The notes under the pieces were generated by a model that saw only the letters and a program-made list of their open reading frames with translations, searched no databases and was not told the DNA's origin. DNA of 64,000 nt from Enemella evansiae (GTDB taxonomy: Bacteria; Pseudomonadota; Alphaproteobacteria; Rhodobacterales; Rhodobacteraceae), in contig JAFKDC010000001.1 in NCBI GenBank assembly GCA_017255395.1, positions 248,001 through 312,000 on the forward strand, in the 5' to 3' direction. The translations under genes were made by a program, and so were the position numbers. Below, one piece after another: positions 17,013 to 25,563 of this stretch; within the stretch, counting starts at the first letter, position 1; each line of letters begins with the position of its first letter.

Positions 17013-17869
17013 GTCTTTGCCCCGTCTTCGTTCCGGTTGTCGTCCTGATCGCCGCTGTCCACGGCCTCACCGTCGCCCCGCCTGGCCTCGATGCGCGCCT
17101 CGCGCAGAAGCGTCGCCTTTGTCCGCGCCACAAGCGCGTCCGACAGGCCGGAACGGTTGAGCTCCAGAAAGACCTTTTCCAGCCCCACCGCGGGCCGCTG
17201 GTTCGCGGGCGGGCCGTAGAGCATCGCGCCGCGTACCGCCCCGGGCAGGTCCAGCAGTTCCAGAAGCGGCGTTATCGGCCCCTCTGGCAGGGTCCGTGTG
17301 ATATCGAGGGAAACCGCCTCGACCGTGGCGCGGCCCAGTTGCGCGGCGGTCGCCTCTGCCAGGGCGTCGAGGTCGGCAATCTTTTCATTCCGACGCCGGT
17401 ATTTCTTCAGGTCTAGGTCCAGCCGGGTGTTGCGCAGATTCTGCCACCACAGGCTTTCGAGCCACGCGCGCGGCTGCCGGGTCGAGAAAAAGACCGTCAG
17501 GGCCAGCGCGTCGCCAAAGACCGCCCCGGCGGCACGCTCGATCTCGGCCATGATGACGGGAACGGCGTCGTAGTCCTGTACCTCGCGGCGGCCGGGCATG
17601 AAGCCGGACAGGTCTTCGGCGGAAATAAGCACCGGGCGGCTTTCGCCCCTCAGCCCACCGAACAGGGCGAGGGCCGCGTCGTAGACGCTTTGCCGGTGGC
17701 GCGGGCGGCGCCACAGGGAATAGCCGCGCGCCATGTCGATCAGCCCCTGCACGTCGTCACGCAGGAGCACCCGCAGGTGCGGCTCCAGCAGCGCGGCATT
17801 GTCGGCCAGCGCTTTCTGGACGCTGGTGGTTCCGGTCTTGTGAAAGCCTGCGTGAAGGACCAGCCGCAC
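17009..17869 (-). CDS. Sulfotransferase-family protein
   Basis: The 286-residue protein resembles PAPS-dependent sulfotransferases. The 5'-phosphosulfate loop is LHAGFHKTGTTSVQKAL near the N-terminus. The segment LTVFFSTRQPRAWLESLWW fits the 3'-phosphate-binding region with its Arg/Ser. The start is taken as GTG at 17869, which gives VRLVLHAGF directly and lies 11 bases after the xylB stop. The frame stays open far upstream, but only as a shadow of xylB. It ends with an acidic low-complexity tail and overlaps dgoK by ATGA. The acceptor is unknown. A sulfotransferase inside a sugar-acid operon is unexpected. Confidence 0.8.
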   Translation of the reverse strand: MRLVLHAGFHKTGTTSVQKALADNAALLEPHLRVLLRDDVQGLIDMARGYSLWRRPRHRQSVYDAALALFGGLRGESRPVLISAEDLSGFMPGRREVQDYDAVPVIMAEIERAAGAVFGDALALTVFFSTRQPRAWLESLWWQNLRNTRLDLDLKKYRRRNEKIADLDALAEATAAQLGRATVEAVSLDITRTLPEGPITPLLELLDLPGAVRGAMLYGPPANQRPAVGLEKVFLELNRSGLSDALVARTKATLLREARIEARRGDGEAVDSGDQDDNRNEDGAKT

Positions 17870-17880
17870 CGTCGCCGTCC

Positions 17881-19332
17881 CTACTGGATGGCGCGCGTGG
17901 CGGGATAGGCGGCGCGAAACTGCCGGTGGGCTGCCGCGCAGGCCTCGACCAGGGCGGGCTCGGGGTCGATCTGCGTGGCGGTGCCGGGGGCGCGCATGAC
18001 CTGTTCCGGCGCGGCGCCGGTCTCGGCACACAGCGCCAGCCGCGCGGCCCCCAGCGCGGCGCCGAACTCGGCGTCCGCTGGCAGCACAAGGGGCAGGCCG
18101 AAGGTGCTGGCAATGAGCTTCAGCCAGTAGCGCGAGCGCGCCCCGCCGCCGATCGCCAGCAGGCTGTCCAGCCGCGCGCCGGTGCCCTGCAGCGCATCCA
18201 GCGAGTCGCGCAGGCCGAAGGCCACGCCTTCCAGCACGGCACGGGTCAGGTCGTCGCGCGTGGTGCCCGACCCCAGCCCGGTAAAGCTGCCGCGCATGGC
18301 GGCGTCGTTGTGGGGCGTGCGCTCGCCGCTGAGGTAGGGCAGGAAGCGCACGGCGCCGGGTGCCATGACCGTCTCGCCAAGGGGTGCGGTCAGGTCGGCT
18401 GGCGTCGAGCCGGTGATCGACGACAGCCAGTTCAGGCTGTCGGTGGCAGACAGCATCACGCCCATCTGATACCAGCGGCCCGGAACGGCGTGGCAAAAGG
18501 TGTGGACCGCGCTGGCCGGGTCGGGGGCATAGCCGTCCCGCGCCGCCAGCAGCACGCCCGAGGTGCCGAGGGAGACGAAGCCCTGCCCGTCGGCCAACGC
18601 GCCGATCCCGCAGGCGGCGGCGGCGTTGTCCCCGGCGCCGCCCGCGACGGTCACCGGACCGTCCAGCCCCCAGGTGCGGCGCAGCGTCTCGCGCAGGGGG
18701 CCGGCGGCCTCTGATCCCTCGACGAGGCGGGGCATCTGATCGCGGCGCATCCCCCCGGCTTCCAGCAGCGCGTCCGACCAGTCGCGCGCGCCGGTGTCCA
18801 GCCACGCGGTTCCGGCGCTGTCGGACATATCCGCGACATGCAGGCCGGTCAGGTAGAGGTTCAGGTAGGCGGCGGGCAGCAGCACCTTGGCGACGCGCGC
18901 AAAGATATCGGGTTCGTGTTTCCGCACCCAGGCCAGCTTGGGCGCGGTAAAGCCCGGAAAGACGATATTGCCTGAGATCTCGCGCAGGCCCGGCGTGGCA
19001 TCCAGCGCCGCCGCCTCTGCGTGCGAGCGGCTGTCGTTCCACAGGATGCAGGGCCGCAGGACCGCGTCCGAGGCATCGAGAAGCGTGGCGCCATGCATGT
19101 GGCCCGCCACCGCGATGCCGCGCAGCGCGGCAAAGGCGGGCTGGGTGCTGCGCAAGTCCTCGACCGCCCCTTCCAGCGCCGCGATCCACAGGGCCGGGTC
19201 CTGCTCGGACCAGCCGGGGTGCGGGTGCGACACGCCGTAGTGCCGTTCAACCGAAGCAAGGGGCGCGCCGCCTTCGTCGGTCAGCAGGGCGCGCAGGCCC
19301 GAGGTGCCCAGATCGATCCCCAGATAACTCAT
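17881..19332 (-). CDS. xylB: Xylulokinase
   Basis: The 483-residue FGGY-family sugar kinase should phosphorylate D-xylulose to xylulose 5-phosphate. Motifs are YLGIDLGTSGLRALL (phosphate loop), GHMHGATLLD, PCILWNDSRS, DSAGTAWLDTGARDWSD, FVSLGTSGVLLA and the FGGY signature region LLAIGGGARSRYWLKLIAS. Length matches XylB. The ATG at 19332 has a GGAGC-like site upstream. It is the first gene of a tight minus-strand run xylB, sulfotransferase, dgoK, dgoA. It diverges from the glucosylglycerol operon across about 370 bases. Confidence 0.93.
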   Translation of the reverse strand: MSYLGIDLGTSGLRALLTDEGGAPLASVERHYGVSHPHPGWSEQDPALWIAALEGAVEDLRSTQPAFAALRGIAVAGHMHGATLLDASDAVLRPCILWNDSRSHAEAAALDATPGLREISGNIVFPGFTAPKLAWVRKHEPDIFARVAKVLLPAAYLNLYLTGLHVADMSDSAGTAWLDTGARDWSDALLEAGGMRRDQMPRLVEGSEAAGPLRETLRRTWGLDGPVTVAGGAGDNAAAACGIGALADGQGFVSLGTSGVLLAARDGYAPDPASAVHTFCHAVPGRWYQMGVMLSATDSLNWLSSITGSTPADLTAPLGETVMAPGAVRFLPYLSGERTPHNDAAMRGSFTGLGSGTTRDDLTRAVLEGVAFGLRDSLDALQGTGARLDSLLAIGGGARSRYWLKLIASTFGLPLVLPADAEFGAALGAARLALCAETGAAPEQVMRAPGTATQIDPEPALVEACAAAHRQFRAAYPATRAIQ

Positions 19333-19704
19333 GCCCCGCGCTCCCTGATGCTTGCGCCGCAGGCTGTCATGCAGCCCGCCGGGGCGCAACTGCCCCGCGG
19401 GTCCGCCGCCTGCCGCGTTCCGGACGATGTTACCCCTAACATTCCCTTTCGCAGGCGGAAAGGCGGGGCTTTGCAAGGGTTTCGCTGCGCTGCGGCAATT
19501 TTGCCTTGACCCCCGGGCATGCGGGCCTACCCTTTCACGCATGGGTCAGACGCCCTGACCCGCCTCGGGGGCCTTGCGGCTTTCGGGCCATTGCCGCGCC
19601 GGGCACCTGCCGTGCCCTCGCCCCGCACACGGGCCGGACCCTTCCGGCGGGATGCGCGCCATCTGCCCGGTCAGCCCGTCCCGAGTCCCCCGAAAGGAGC
19701 TCTC
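19333..19704. other. Divergent promoter region between xylB and the glucosylglycerol operon
   Basis: This 372-base stretch holds no convincing gene. Its visible elements are a possible plus-strand promoter at 19506-19533 and a strong ribosome binding site AAAGGAG at 19693-19699 for the 38-codon leader ORF. Both divergent operons must be controlled from here. Confidence 0.6.
19506..19533 (+). promoter_or_regulatory. Candidate sigma70-type promoter for the glucosylglycerol operon
   Basis: TTGACC (19506-19511) and TACCCT (19528-19533) are separated by 16 bases and lie about 170 bases before the leader ORF. The match is moderate; salt-dependent regulation is expected from the pathway but not visible. 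Confidence 0.35.
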
Positions 19705-19821
19705 ATGAAGGATTGCGCACTCAAGTCCTCGCCCCTTGATCTCTCGCACCCTGCCGCGCCCGGCCTGTCGCGGGCACATCCCCTGCCCGAGATGCCGCTG
19801 CCATTCGGAGAAAACCGATGA
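19705..19821 (+). CDS. 38-residue leader ORF of the glucosylglycerol operon
   Basis: This short ORF starts MKDCALKSSPLDLSHPAAPG and is preceded by AAAGGAG with 5-base spacing, the strongest ribosome binding site in the region. Its TGA overlaps the next ATG (ATGA at 19818-19821). The HAD phosphatase gene has no good ribosome binding site of its own, so its translation may depend on reading the leader. The peptide is Pro/Ser/Leu-rich, has no signal peptide and I recognise no family. It could be a regulatory leader or simply a small protein. Conservation cannot be judged from here. Confidence 0.55.
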   Translation: MKDCALKSSPLDLSHPAAPGLSRAHPLPEMPLPFGENR

Positions 19822-20600
19822 CTGTCCATGCCTCCTCCCGTCCGGTGATTGCCGACCGCCGCATGGTTCTGGCCACCGACCTCGACGGCACCTTCCTTGG
19901 CGGGCCCGACGATGCCCGGGCCAGACTTTACCAGTGGATCGAGGAGAACCGCGCCTCTGTCGGGCTGATCTTCGTCACCGGGCGCGATCCGGCCTTCATC
20001 ATGCAGATGTGCCGCGAAGAAGGGCTGCCCTGGCCGGAGTACGTGGTGGGTGACGTGGGCACCACCATCGCCGAGGTGCGCCCCGACGGCCATGTCGATC
20101 CGATCCCGGCGCTGGAACAGGATATCGCGGACCGCTGGGGCGAGGCCGGGCCGCAGGTCGCTGCCCTGCTGGAGGGGCACCCGGGCCTGACGCTGCAACC
20201 CACCGCCTTTCGCTACCGGGTCAGCTATGACCTCGACGCGGCGGGTTTCGACCCCTCTGCCAAGCAGATCGTCGCGGATCTGGGCCACGACTGGCTGATT
20301 TCCGACAACCGATATTTTGACGTCTTGCCGCGCGGCGTGTCGAAGGGCCCCTCTATCCGGCGGCTGGTGCGGCACCTGAACATCCCCGAGGCCCGCGTGC
20401 TCTGCGCCGGGGACACGCTGAACGACCTGTCGATGCTGGTGTCCGGCCTGCCCGCCGTCGCGGTTGGCAATTCCGAACCGGCGCTTGTGGCGGAACTGGC
20501 GGGCCACCCCACGGTTTACCATGCGGAAGCCCATGGCGCGGCGGGCATCATGGAAGCCATCGCCGCCCTCGACCTTCACGATATCCCGAAAGGAGCCTGA
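19818..20600 (+). CDS. HAD-IIB phosphatase, probable glucosylglycerol-3-phosphate phosphatase
   Basis: The 260-residue HAD protein of the sucrose-phosphatase type has motif I ATDLDGTFLGGP, motif II FVTGRD, a C2 cap, and motif III/IV CAGDTLNDLSML with GVSKGPSIRRL before it. It starts by ATGA overlap with the 38-codon leader and is followed after 4 bases by ggpS. The partner makes glucosylglycerol phosphate, so this enzyme most likely removes the phosphate to give the osmolyte glucosylglycerol. That role is inferred from context. The general family is certain; mannosylglycerate or trehalose phosphate are alternative substrates. Confidence 0.82.
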   Translation: MTVHASSRPVIADRRMVLATDLDGTFLGGPDDARARLYQWIEENRASVGLIFVTGRDPAFIMQMCREEGLPWPEYVVGDVGTTIAEVRPDGHVDPIPALEQDIADRWGEAGPQVAALLEGHPGLTLQPTAFRYRVSYDLDAAGFDPSAKQIVADLGHDWLISDNRYFDVLPRGVSKGPSIRRLVRHLNIPEARVLCAGDTLNDLSMLVSGLPAVAVGNSEPALVAELAGHPTVYHAEAHGAAGIMEAIAALDLHDIPKGA

Positions 20601-20604
20601 CCCC

Positions 20605-22107
20605 ATGCCGTCCGAACTGGTCATCGTCTATCACCGCCAGCCCTACGAAGAGGTCGAGGTGAACGGCAAAACGGAATACCGCGAGAACAAAAGCCCCAAC
20701 GGCATCGTGCCGACGCTGAAAAGCTTCTTCGGCCGTGTCGACAAGGGCGCGTGGGTGGCATGGAAAGAGGCCGCCGACCCGGCCAATCCCGGGTTCGAGC
20801 GGGTGATCGAGATCGACGACCAGCACGGCACATACACGGTTTCGCGCCTGCCACTGACCAAGGAACAGGTCAGCAGCTTCTACCACGTCTCGTCAAAAGA
20901 GGCCTTCTGGCCGATCCTTCACGGCTTCAAGGAACGCTACAACTACGACCCGGTCGACTGGCCGACCTTTCGCGAGGTGAACTGGGCCTTCGCCGAGGCC
21001 GCCGCCGCCGAGGCCGCGCAGGGGGCTGTGGTCTGGGTCCACGACTACAACCTGTGGCTGGTGCCGGGCTACCTGCGCACGCTGCGGCCCGACGTGAAGA
21101 TCAGCTTCTTCCACCACACGCCCTTTCCGGGCGCCGATATCTTCAACGTGCTGCCGTGGCGCAAGGAGATCCTCGAATCGCTGCTGTGCTGCGATGTCGT
21201 GGGCTTCCACATCCCGCGCTACGTGAACAACTTCGTCTCTGCCGCGCGTTCGCTGCTGGAGGTCGAGACGCTGAAACGCCAGAAGGTGAAGCCCGAGATG
21301 ACCACCGAAACCTCGGCGCTGTCGGAACAGTCCGTGGTCACCGACCTCGAGTCTCAGGGCCGGACCATGCGGCTGCAGGCCAGCCCGGTCGGCGTGGATG
21401 TCGGTTACATCGAGAGGCTGGCGGAAAGCGAAGAAACCGAGGCCCGCGTGCAGCAGATTCGCGCCGAGAAGGGCGAGGCCAAGCTGATCCTCTCTGTCGG
21501 GCGCACGGATTACACCAAGGGCGGCATCGAGCAGCTCGAAAGCTTCGAGCGGCTGTTGGAATCGAACCCCGACCTGCGTGGCGCCGTGCGGCTGATGCAT
21601 GTTTCGGTCGCCGCCAACGCCAACATGACCGCCTATGTCGAGATACAGGAGGCGCTGGAGGCCATCGCGGGCCGCATCAACGGGCGCTACGGCACCTTCG
21701 AATGGCAGCCCGTGGCGCTGATCTCGCGCCCGGTGCCCTTCAGGGACCTCGTGGCCTATTACCGCGCCGCCGAGGTCGCGTGGATCACGCCGCTGGCGGA
21801 CGGGATGAACCTTGTTTGCAAGGAATACTGCGCGGCGCGGACCGACGGCGACGGCGTTCTGGTGCTGTCGGAATTCGCCGGGGCGGCGGTGGAACTGGGC
21901 GCGGCGGTGCCGACGAATCCCTTCTCTCACAAGTCCATGGACAGTGCGATTCTCTTCGCCCTTCAGCTGGACGAGGCGGAACGCCGGGGGCGCATGGCGG
22001 AGAATCGCGAGATCGTGGCCCGGCAGGACGTGCGTTTCTGGGCCGAGGATCAGATGAAGGGTTTCGACAAAAGCCTTGGCGCCGGGAACGGCCTTGCCGC
22101 CGAATAG
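20605..22107 (+). CDS. ggpS: Glucosylglycerol-phosphate synthase (GT20 family)
   Basis: The 500-residue GT20 glycosyltransferase should transfer glucose from ADP-glucose to glycerol 3-phosphate, making the precursor of the compatible solute glucosylglycerol. GT20 motifs are [62 protein letters not shown] and [13 protein letters not shown]. The N-terminus [16 protein letters not shown] and the length favour GgpS over trehalose-6-phosphate synthase, which belongs to the same fold family. AAAGGAG precedes the ATG at 20605. It forms an operon with the upstream phosphatase. Expression is probably salt-induced, as known for this pathway. Confidence 0.9.
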   Translation: MPSELVIVYHRQPYEEVEVNGKTEYRENKSPNGIVPTLKSFFGRVDKGAWVAWKEAADPANPGFERVIEIDDQHGTYTVSRLPLTKEQVSSFYHVSSKEAFWPILHGFKERYNYDPVDWPTFREVNWAFAEAAAAEAAQGAVVWVHDYNLWLVPGYLRTLRPDVKISFFHHTPFPGADIFNVLPWRKEILESLLCCDVVGFHIPRYVNNFVSAARSLLEVETLKRQKVKPEMTTETSALSEQSVVTDLESQGRTMRLQASPVGVDVGYIERLAESEETEARVQQIRAEKGEAKLILSVGRTDYTKGGIEQLESFERLLESNPDLRGAVRLMHVSVAANANMTAYVEIQEALEAIAGRINGRYGTFEWQPVALISRPVPFRDLVAYYRAAEVAWITPLADGMNLVCKEYCAARTDGDGVLVLSEFAGAAVELGAAVPTNPFSHKSMDSAILFALQLDEAERRGRMAENREIVARQDVRFWAEDQMKGFDKSLGAGNGLAAE

Positions 22108-22243
22108 GGCCGTCACCCCCCCTGGCGGGACAGCGGCGACATCGGGATCGGCGCGCGATCGGCACAGGGGAAACGCCGCGCCGGTCCTGTGCACAAGGCG
22201 CTGCCCGGTTGACCGGGGCGGCCTGTGCCACGGCTGCGCGCCC

Positions 22244-22840
22244 TCAGCTGCCGGCGATCAGGGCTTCCATCGGTCGCCAGCGCTGTCGCGGCCGCCTGTG
22301 CTGGATGTCGAACTGGAACCAGCATCCGCCGCCGCCGGGGCCCTGGTCAAAGCGGCGGTCGATCCCGAGGCCGGACAGGGCGCAGAACAGAAGCGTCCCG
22401 ACCGCGCCGTGACCGACGAAGAGAACGTCACCCTCTTGCGGAGCCGCGAGGCAGGCATCGACTTCCGACAGGATACGCCGCTGCGCATCTTCCGCCGTCT
22501 CCCAGCCCCGCACGCTGCTGGCGGGGTCGGCGAAGAACCGGTCTGCCACCGCTTCGAATTCCGCCGGAGGCAGGAAGCCCGTCGCGCTGCGGTCGTTCTC
22601 ATGCATGCGCGGCCGTATCTCCAGCCCGACCCCCAGCGCCAGGGCCAGGGGAGCGGCGGTCTCGACCGCCTTCGTCTCATCGCTGCTGATCACTCTGCGC
22701 GTCTGCGAAAGGGACCCGAGGCCTGCGGTCAGCGCCGCGACCCGTTCGCGCCCGGCGGGGCTCAGCGACCAGCGCCGGACGTCCTTCAGCGGTTCGATAA
22801 GAACCTGCGGGTGAGTCAGATATCGAACGGTGACAGGCAT
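22244..22840 (-). CDS. Histidine phosphatase family protein with THP in place of RHG
   Basis: The 198-residue protein has the phosphoglycerate-mutase-like histidine phosphatase fold. The usual LVRHGET is replaced by RYLTHPQV: the catalytic histidine stays but its arginine neighbour is Thr. SSDETKAVETA stands for SxLxRAxQTA, MHENDRSATGF gives the acidic residue, and LFVGHGAVGTLL gives the second histidine. The start at 22840 (MPVTVRYLTHP) has a weak ribosome binding site and was chosen by family length. It converges with ggpS across 136 bases in which I see nothing. The substrate is unknown. Confidence 0.8.
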   Translation of the reverse strand: MPVTVRYLTHPQVLIEPLKDVRRWSLSPAGRERVAALTAGLGSLSQTRRVISSDETKAVETAAPLALALGVGLEIRPRMHENDRSATGFLPPAEFEAVADRFFADPASSVRGWETAEDAQRRILSEVDACLAAPQEGDVLFVGHGAVGTLLFCALSGLGIDRRFDQGPGGGGCWFQFDIQHRRPRQRWRPMEALIAGS

Positions 22841-23244
22841 CAGGAATCCATCGGGCGGCACGCCGCGTCTGACGGTGAGTTTCGCGTCGAAGCCGCTGGC
22901 GGTCAACGCGCGGACGGACCGCATGGCGGCCAGCCATCCGGGCAGCCTTCGCCGCGCTTGTGCAAGCGGGCAGGCCGACAGGGCGTACTGTCCAGAAGGA
23001 CATGCGCGAGCGTCTATATCATGTTCTGAAGGGAGCTGGCCCCTAGGGGGCTTTGTGTCGAGAGTCACTGGAGTTGTCCTTTTGCTCCGTGCCAACATCT
23101 TGGAAACACGCGGCCAGATTTTGGATCGTCAACCAAAGTGCCCCTTTTCGTCACGGGTTCTGGCCGGGGGGGCGCAGCCCGAGGGGCAGCTATGCGGACA
23201 AAAGCTGCCTTCCGATAATGAGCTATGCCCGTTAGAAAACCATC
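22841..23244. other. 404-base region without a recognisable gene
   Basis: This gap separates the divergent histidine phosphatase and aadA-like genes. I see no convincing coding frame, no RNA gene and no clear promoter. Towards the aadA-like gene the composition becomes visibly less GC-rich, which would fit a junction with acquired DNA. Confidence 0.4.
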
Positions 23245-24021
23245 ATGCAGGTGGCACTCCATCAAACAGAACAGATACAGTCGGCTGTGCTGATCTTGCA
23301 CCGCCGTCTCGGCGACGCGCTGCTTGGTGTGTATCTGCATGGATCGGCCGTATCCGGCGGTCTCGGGCCGCAGAGCGACATTGATCTACTGGCAGTGGTT
23401 CAGTCAGAGCTGACCGAGAGCCAGCGCAACGGCCTGTTGCTGGACTTGCTGCACCTTTCCGGACGCCATCCTGCCGTGCCGGGAGGCGCCCGCTGCCTTG
23501 AGGTTATGGTGTTTTGCCAAGCCGAGCTCAGCCGCGGTGACTACCCGGCGCGAGCGGAGTTCGTTTATGGAGAGTGGCTGAGGGAGGCTTTCGAGGCCGG
23601 TGAGACGCCGATGCCTGAACGAGATCCTGAATATTCTCTGGTTATCGCACAGGCCCATCAGGAGGCCATTCCGTTGTTCGGACCGCCGAGGAGCGAACTG
23701 CTGACGGACGTTTCGACAGAGCATGTCAACCAAGCCATGCGCGATGCACTTCCGGGCTTGTTGGATGGATTGCGCGGGGACGAGCGGAATGTCCTGCTGA
23801 CGCTTGCGCGGATGTGGCACACGGCCAGCACGGGGAGATTCATCACGAAGGATGCTGCCGCCGAATGGGCGATTCCGCGATTGTCTGGCTCAGATGCTAT
23901 GGCACTCGATCATGCGCGACGGGCTTATCTCGGCGAGGTCACGGACGATTGGAGCAGCGAAGGCGATGCAGCCCGAGAGTTGGCGGGGCGCATGAGCGAG
24001 AACGTCACCAACTCAATGTAG
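23245..24021 (+). CDS. AadA-like aminoglycoside nucleotidyltransferase
   Basis: The 258-residue protein resembles ANT(3'')-type adenylyltransferases that modify streptomycin and spectinomycin. It has the nucleotidyltransferase signature LHGSAVSGGLGPQSDID (Ser34, Asp45, Asp47), then ARCLEVMVF, and the helical C-terminal domain (NVLLTLARMWHTASTGRFITKDAAAEWA) of the family. Codon use and base composition look less GC-rich than in neighbours. The ATG at 23245 has only a weak upstream site. It lies next to tRNA-Pro, a common insertion point for acquired DNA. Chromosomal relatives may have other natural roles; resistance is not shown by the sequence. Confidence 0.85.
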   Translation: MQVALHQTEQIQSAVLILHRRLGDALLGVYLHGSAVSGGLGPQSDIDLLAVVQSELTESQRNGLLLDLLHLSGRHPAVPGGARCLEVMVFCQAELSRGDYPARAEFVYGEWLREAFEAGETPMPERDPEYSLVIAQAHQEAIPLFGPPRSELLTDVSTEHVNQAMRDALPGLLDGLRGDERNVLLTLARMWHTASTGRFITKDAAAEWAIPRLSGSDAMALDHARRAYLGEVTDDWSSEGDAARELAGRMSENVTNSM

Positions 24022-24247
24022 CGAGGATGGGCTTCCTTCCCGGTTACGTGCGGCGGGGTCGCCGCAAATGTCGTGGAAGGGCTCGAATCCGACCTTTAGA
24101 TTTTCATGAAGCGGCGCACCCGCGTGGCGGGTGCAGATAAAGAGTTTGCCCTCTAGCGGCGGGCAAACCCAGCTAGGGCGCCGTGGCACCCAAAGGGCAT
24201 TTCGTGACCCGAAAGGGCAAATGCCCTGACTATCGACACTTGCAAAT
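24022..24247. other. Gene-free stretch between aadA-like gene and tRNA-Pro
   Basis: The 226 bases hold no coding frame. An inverted repeat at about 24144-24167 (GTTTGCC with GGGCAAAC) and a palindrome AGGGCATTTGCCCT at about 24217-24230 lie here. The latter, read on the minus strand, is followed by TTTC and may terminate the tRNA transcript. Confidence 0.4.
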
Positions 24248-24324
24248 TGGTCGGAGTGAGAGGATTCGAACCTCCGACCCCCTGCTCCCGAAGCAGGTGC
24301 GCTACCAGGCTGCGCTACACTCCG
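24248..24324 (-). tRNA. tRNA-Pro (anticodon CGG)
   Basis: The 77-base gene, read on the minus strand, has acceptor arms CGGAGTG and CACTCCG, a D-arm with AGCCTGGTAGCGC, an anticodon stem CTGCT/AGCAG-type with loop TTCGGGA giving anticodon CGG, and the T-arm GGTTCGAATCC. CCA is encoded (TGG at 24248-24250 on the plus strand). It decodes CCG proline codons. Confidence 0.97.
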
Positions 24325-24368
24325 ACCGTGGCGGGCGGGATAGCCGAGGCTGACGCCTTTGGCAAGCC

Positions 24369-25319
24369 TCAGTTTCCGGCATTTGTGCGGCGCAGGAACG
24401 GAGAGATGCGGAAAGACGAGCCATAGCCGCGTGACCGGGTGCGCAGCACCGGCGTCTGGGACGACCCGCCCCGCGCGCTTTCCCGCACCACGATGTAGAC
24501 GCCCGAAGCGATGATGATGGCGGCGCCGATCACGGTGAATCTGTCCACCGTCTCGCCGAACAGAAACCAGCCGTAGGCGGTCGCCCAGATGATCTGGGAA
24601 TATTGCATCGGCGCCACGATGGCGGCCTCTCCGGCCTTGTAGGCGGCGATCAGGCACAGCCCCGCGACGAAGCCCAGCAAGGAAATCAGCGCCGCGCCGC
24701 CGAGGTCGGGCAGCGGCATGGGTTTGTAGACCGCGATCATCAGCCCGCCGACCACGACGAAATTCGCCGCCATCGGGTAGAGCAGCAGCACGGCGGGCCG
24801 TTCGTCCTGCCCGATCTTGCGCACGATGATCGCCGAGGTCGCGCCGAAGATGGCGCAGGCCATGGCCGCGAAATGGCCCGAGGACAACGGGTGCGACCCG
24901 GGCCGCAGCACCACCATGACCCCCGCCAGCCCGACGCAGACGGCCAGGCTGCGCCGCCAGCCGACCTTTTCGCCGAGGATCGGCACCGACAGAAGGGTGA
25001 TGACCAGCGGCGTGGCGAAAAGGATGGCGTAAGTCTGCGCCAGCGGCAGCACGGTGAAGGCATAGAAGGCGCACATGCCGTTGATCACCGCCGCCCCGGT
25101 GCGCAGCGCCGTCCACCACGGGTGGACCGGGATCAGGGTGCCGGGCGTGCGGTCGCGCATCAGCATGAAGGTGACAAGCGGAAAGGACAGCAGAGTCGAG
25201 AAGAAGATGATCTGGAAGGGCGAATAGGTCGCGCCGAGCGCTTTGACCACGACGTCATGGGTTGCGAAAGCACCGAAGGAGAGCAGCGCGAAGAGCGCGC
25301 CTTTCGCGTTGGAGGTCAT
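24369..25319 (-). CDS. DMT-superfamily (EamA) transporter
   Basis: The 316-residue inner-membrane protein has two EamA repeats and about ten hydrophobic helices, as in drug/metabolite exporters. The first repeat opens KGALFALLSFGAFATHDVVV; the second spans AAMACAIFGATSAIIVRKI to IIIASGVYIVVRE. The motif LAQTYAILFATPLVITLLSV in the first half is typical. The ATG at 25319 begins MTSNAKGALF and the extension to 25397 lacks support. The C-terminal 30 residues are basic and Ser-rich. The substrate cannot be told. It lies downstream of nothing on its strand except tRNA-Pro beyond its 3' end. Confidence 0.9.
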   Translation of the reverse strand: MTSNAKGALFALLSFGAFATHDVVVKALGATYSPFQIIFFSTLLSFPLVTFMLMRDRTPGTLIPVHPWWTALRTGAAVINGMCAFYAFTVLPLAQTYAILFATPLVITLLSVPILGEKVGWRRSLAVCVGLAGVMVVLRPGSHPLSSGHFAAMACAIFGATSAIIVRKIGQDERPAVLLLYPMAANFVVVGGLMIAVYKPMPLPDLGGAALISLLGFVAGLCLIAAYKAGEAAIVAPMQYSQIIWATAYGWFLFGETVDRFTVIGAAIIIASGVYIVVRESARGGSSQTPVLRTRSRGYGSSFRISPFLRRTNAGN

Positions 25320-25525
25320 GGGACGCCGCCTGTCTGAAGCCTGTATCCGGAGGCTATTCACAGGCCTTGGCGGGATGCAAGGCCGCGCGCGGGGCACCGG
25401 CCAATTCCCGTCTCATGCCCTTTGGATGCGCGCGAAAGGTGAATATTTGGACAAGGGTATCGCGATCACGGGGGGAGGGGCCGGTTCCGGCCTTGCTGCG
25501 CCAAGGGCGGCGTCGCGACCGATCA

Positions 25526-25554
25526 GAAAAGGCCCCCGCCGCAAGGCAGGGGCC
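25526..25554 (-). terminator. Intrinsic terminator of leuB
   Basis: The 10-base arms GGCCCCCGCC (25531-25540) and GGCAGGGGCC (25545-25554) form a stem with one mismatch-free GC core and a 4-base loop. On the minus strand it is followed by TTTTCT. It lies 9 bases past the leuB stop. Confidence 0.88.
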
Positions 25555-25563
25555 GGAAGCGTC

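Noticed and set aside
17009-19189. 726-codon minus-strand frame covering both the sulfotransferase and part of xylB
   Set aside because: The first 440 residues are an Arg/Ala-rich shadow of xylB; only the part after the GTG at 17869 has sulfotransferase motifs.
24040-24090. Partial tRNA-Pro duplicate as an integration-site remnant
   Set aside because: GGTCGGATTCGAGCC resembles the T-arm region only over a few bases, with mismatches; too short to call an attachment site.
25437-25470. GAATATTTGGACAAG block after the DMT gene start as another repeat copy
   Set aside because: Only about 12 bases resemble the dispersed repeat, and the GGGGGCAGAGCCCCC part is absent.
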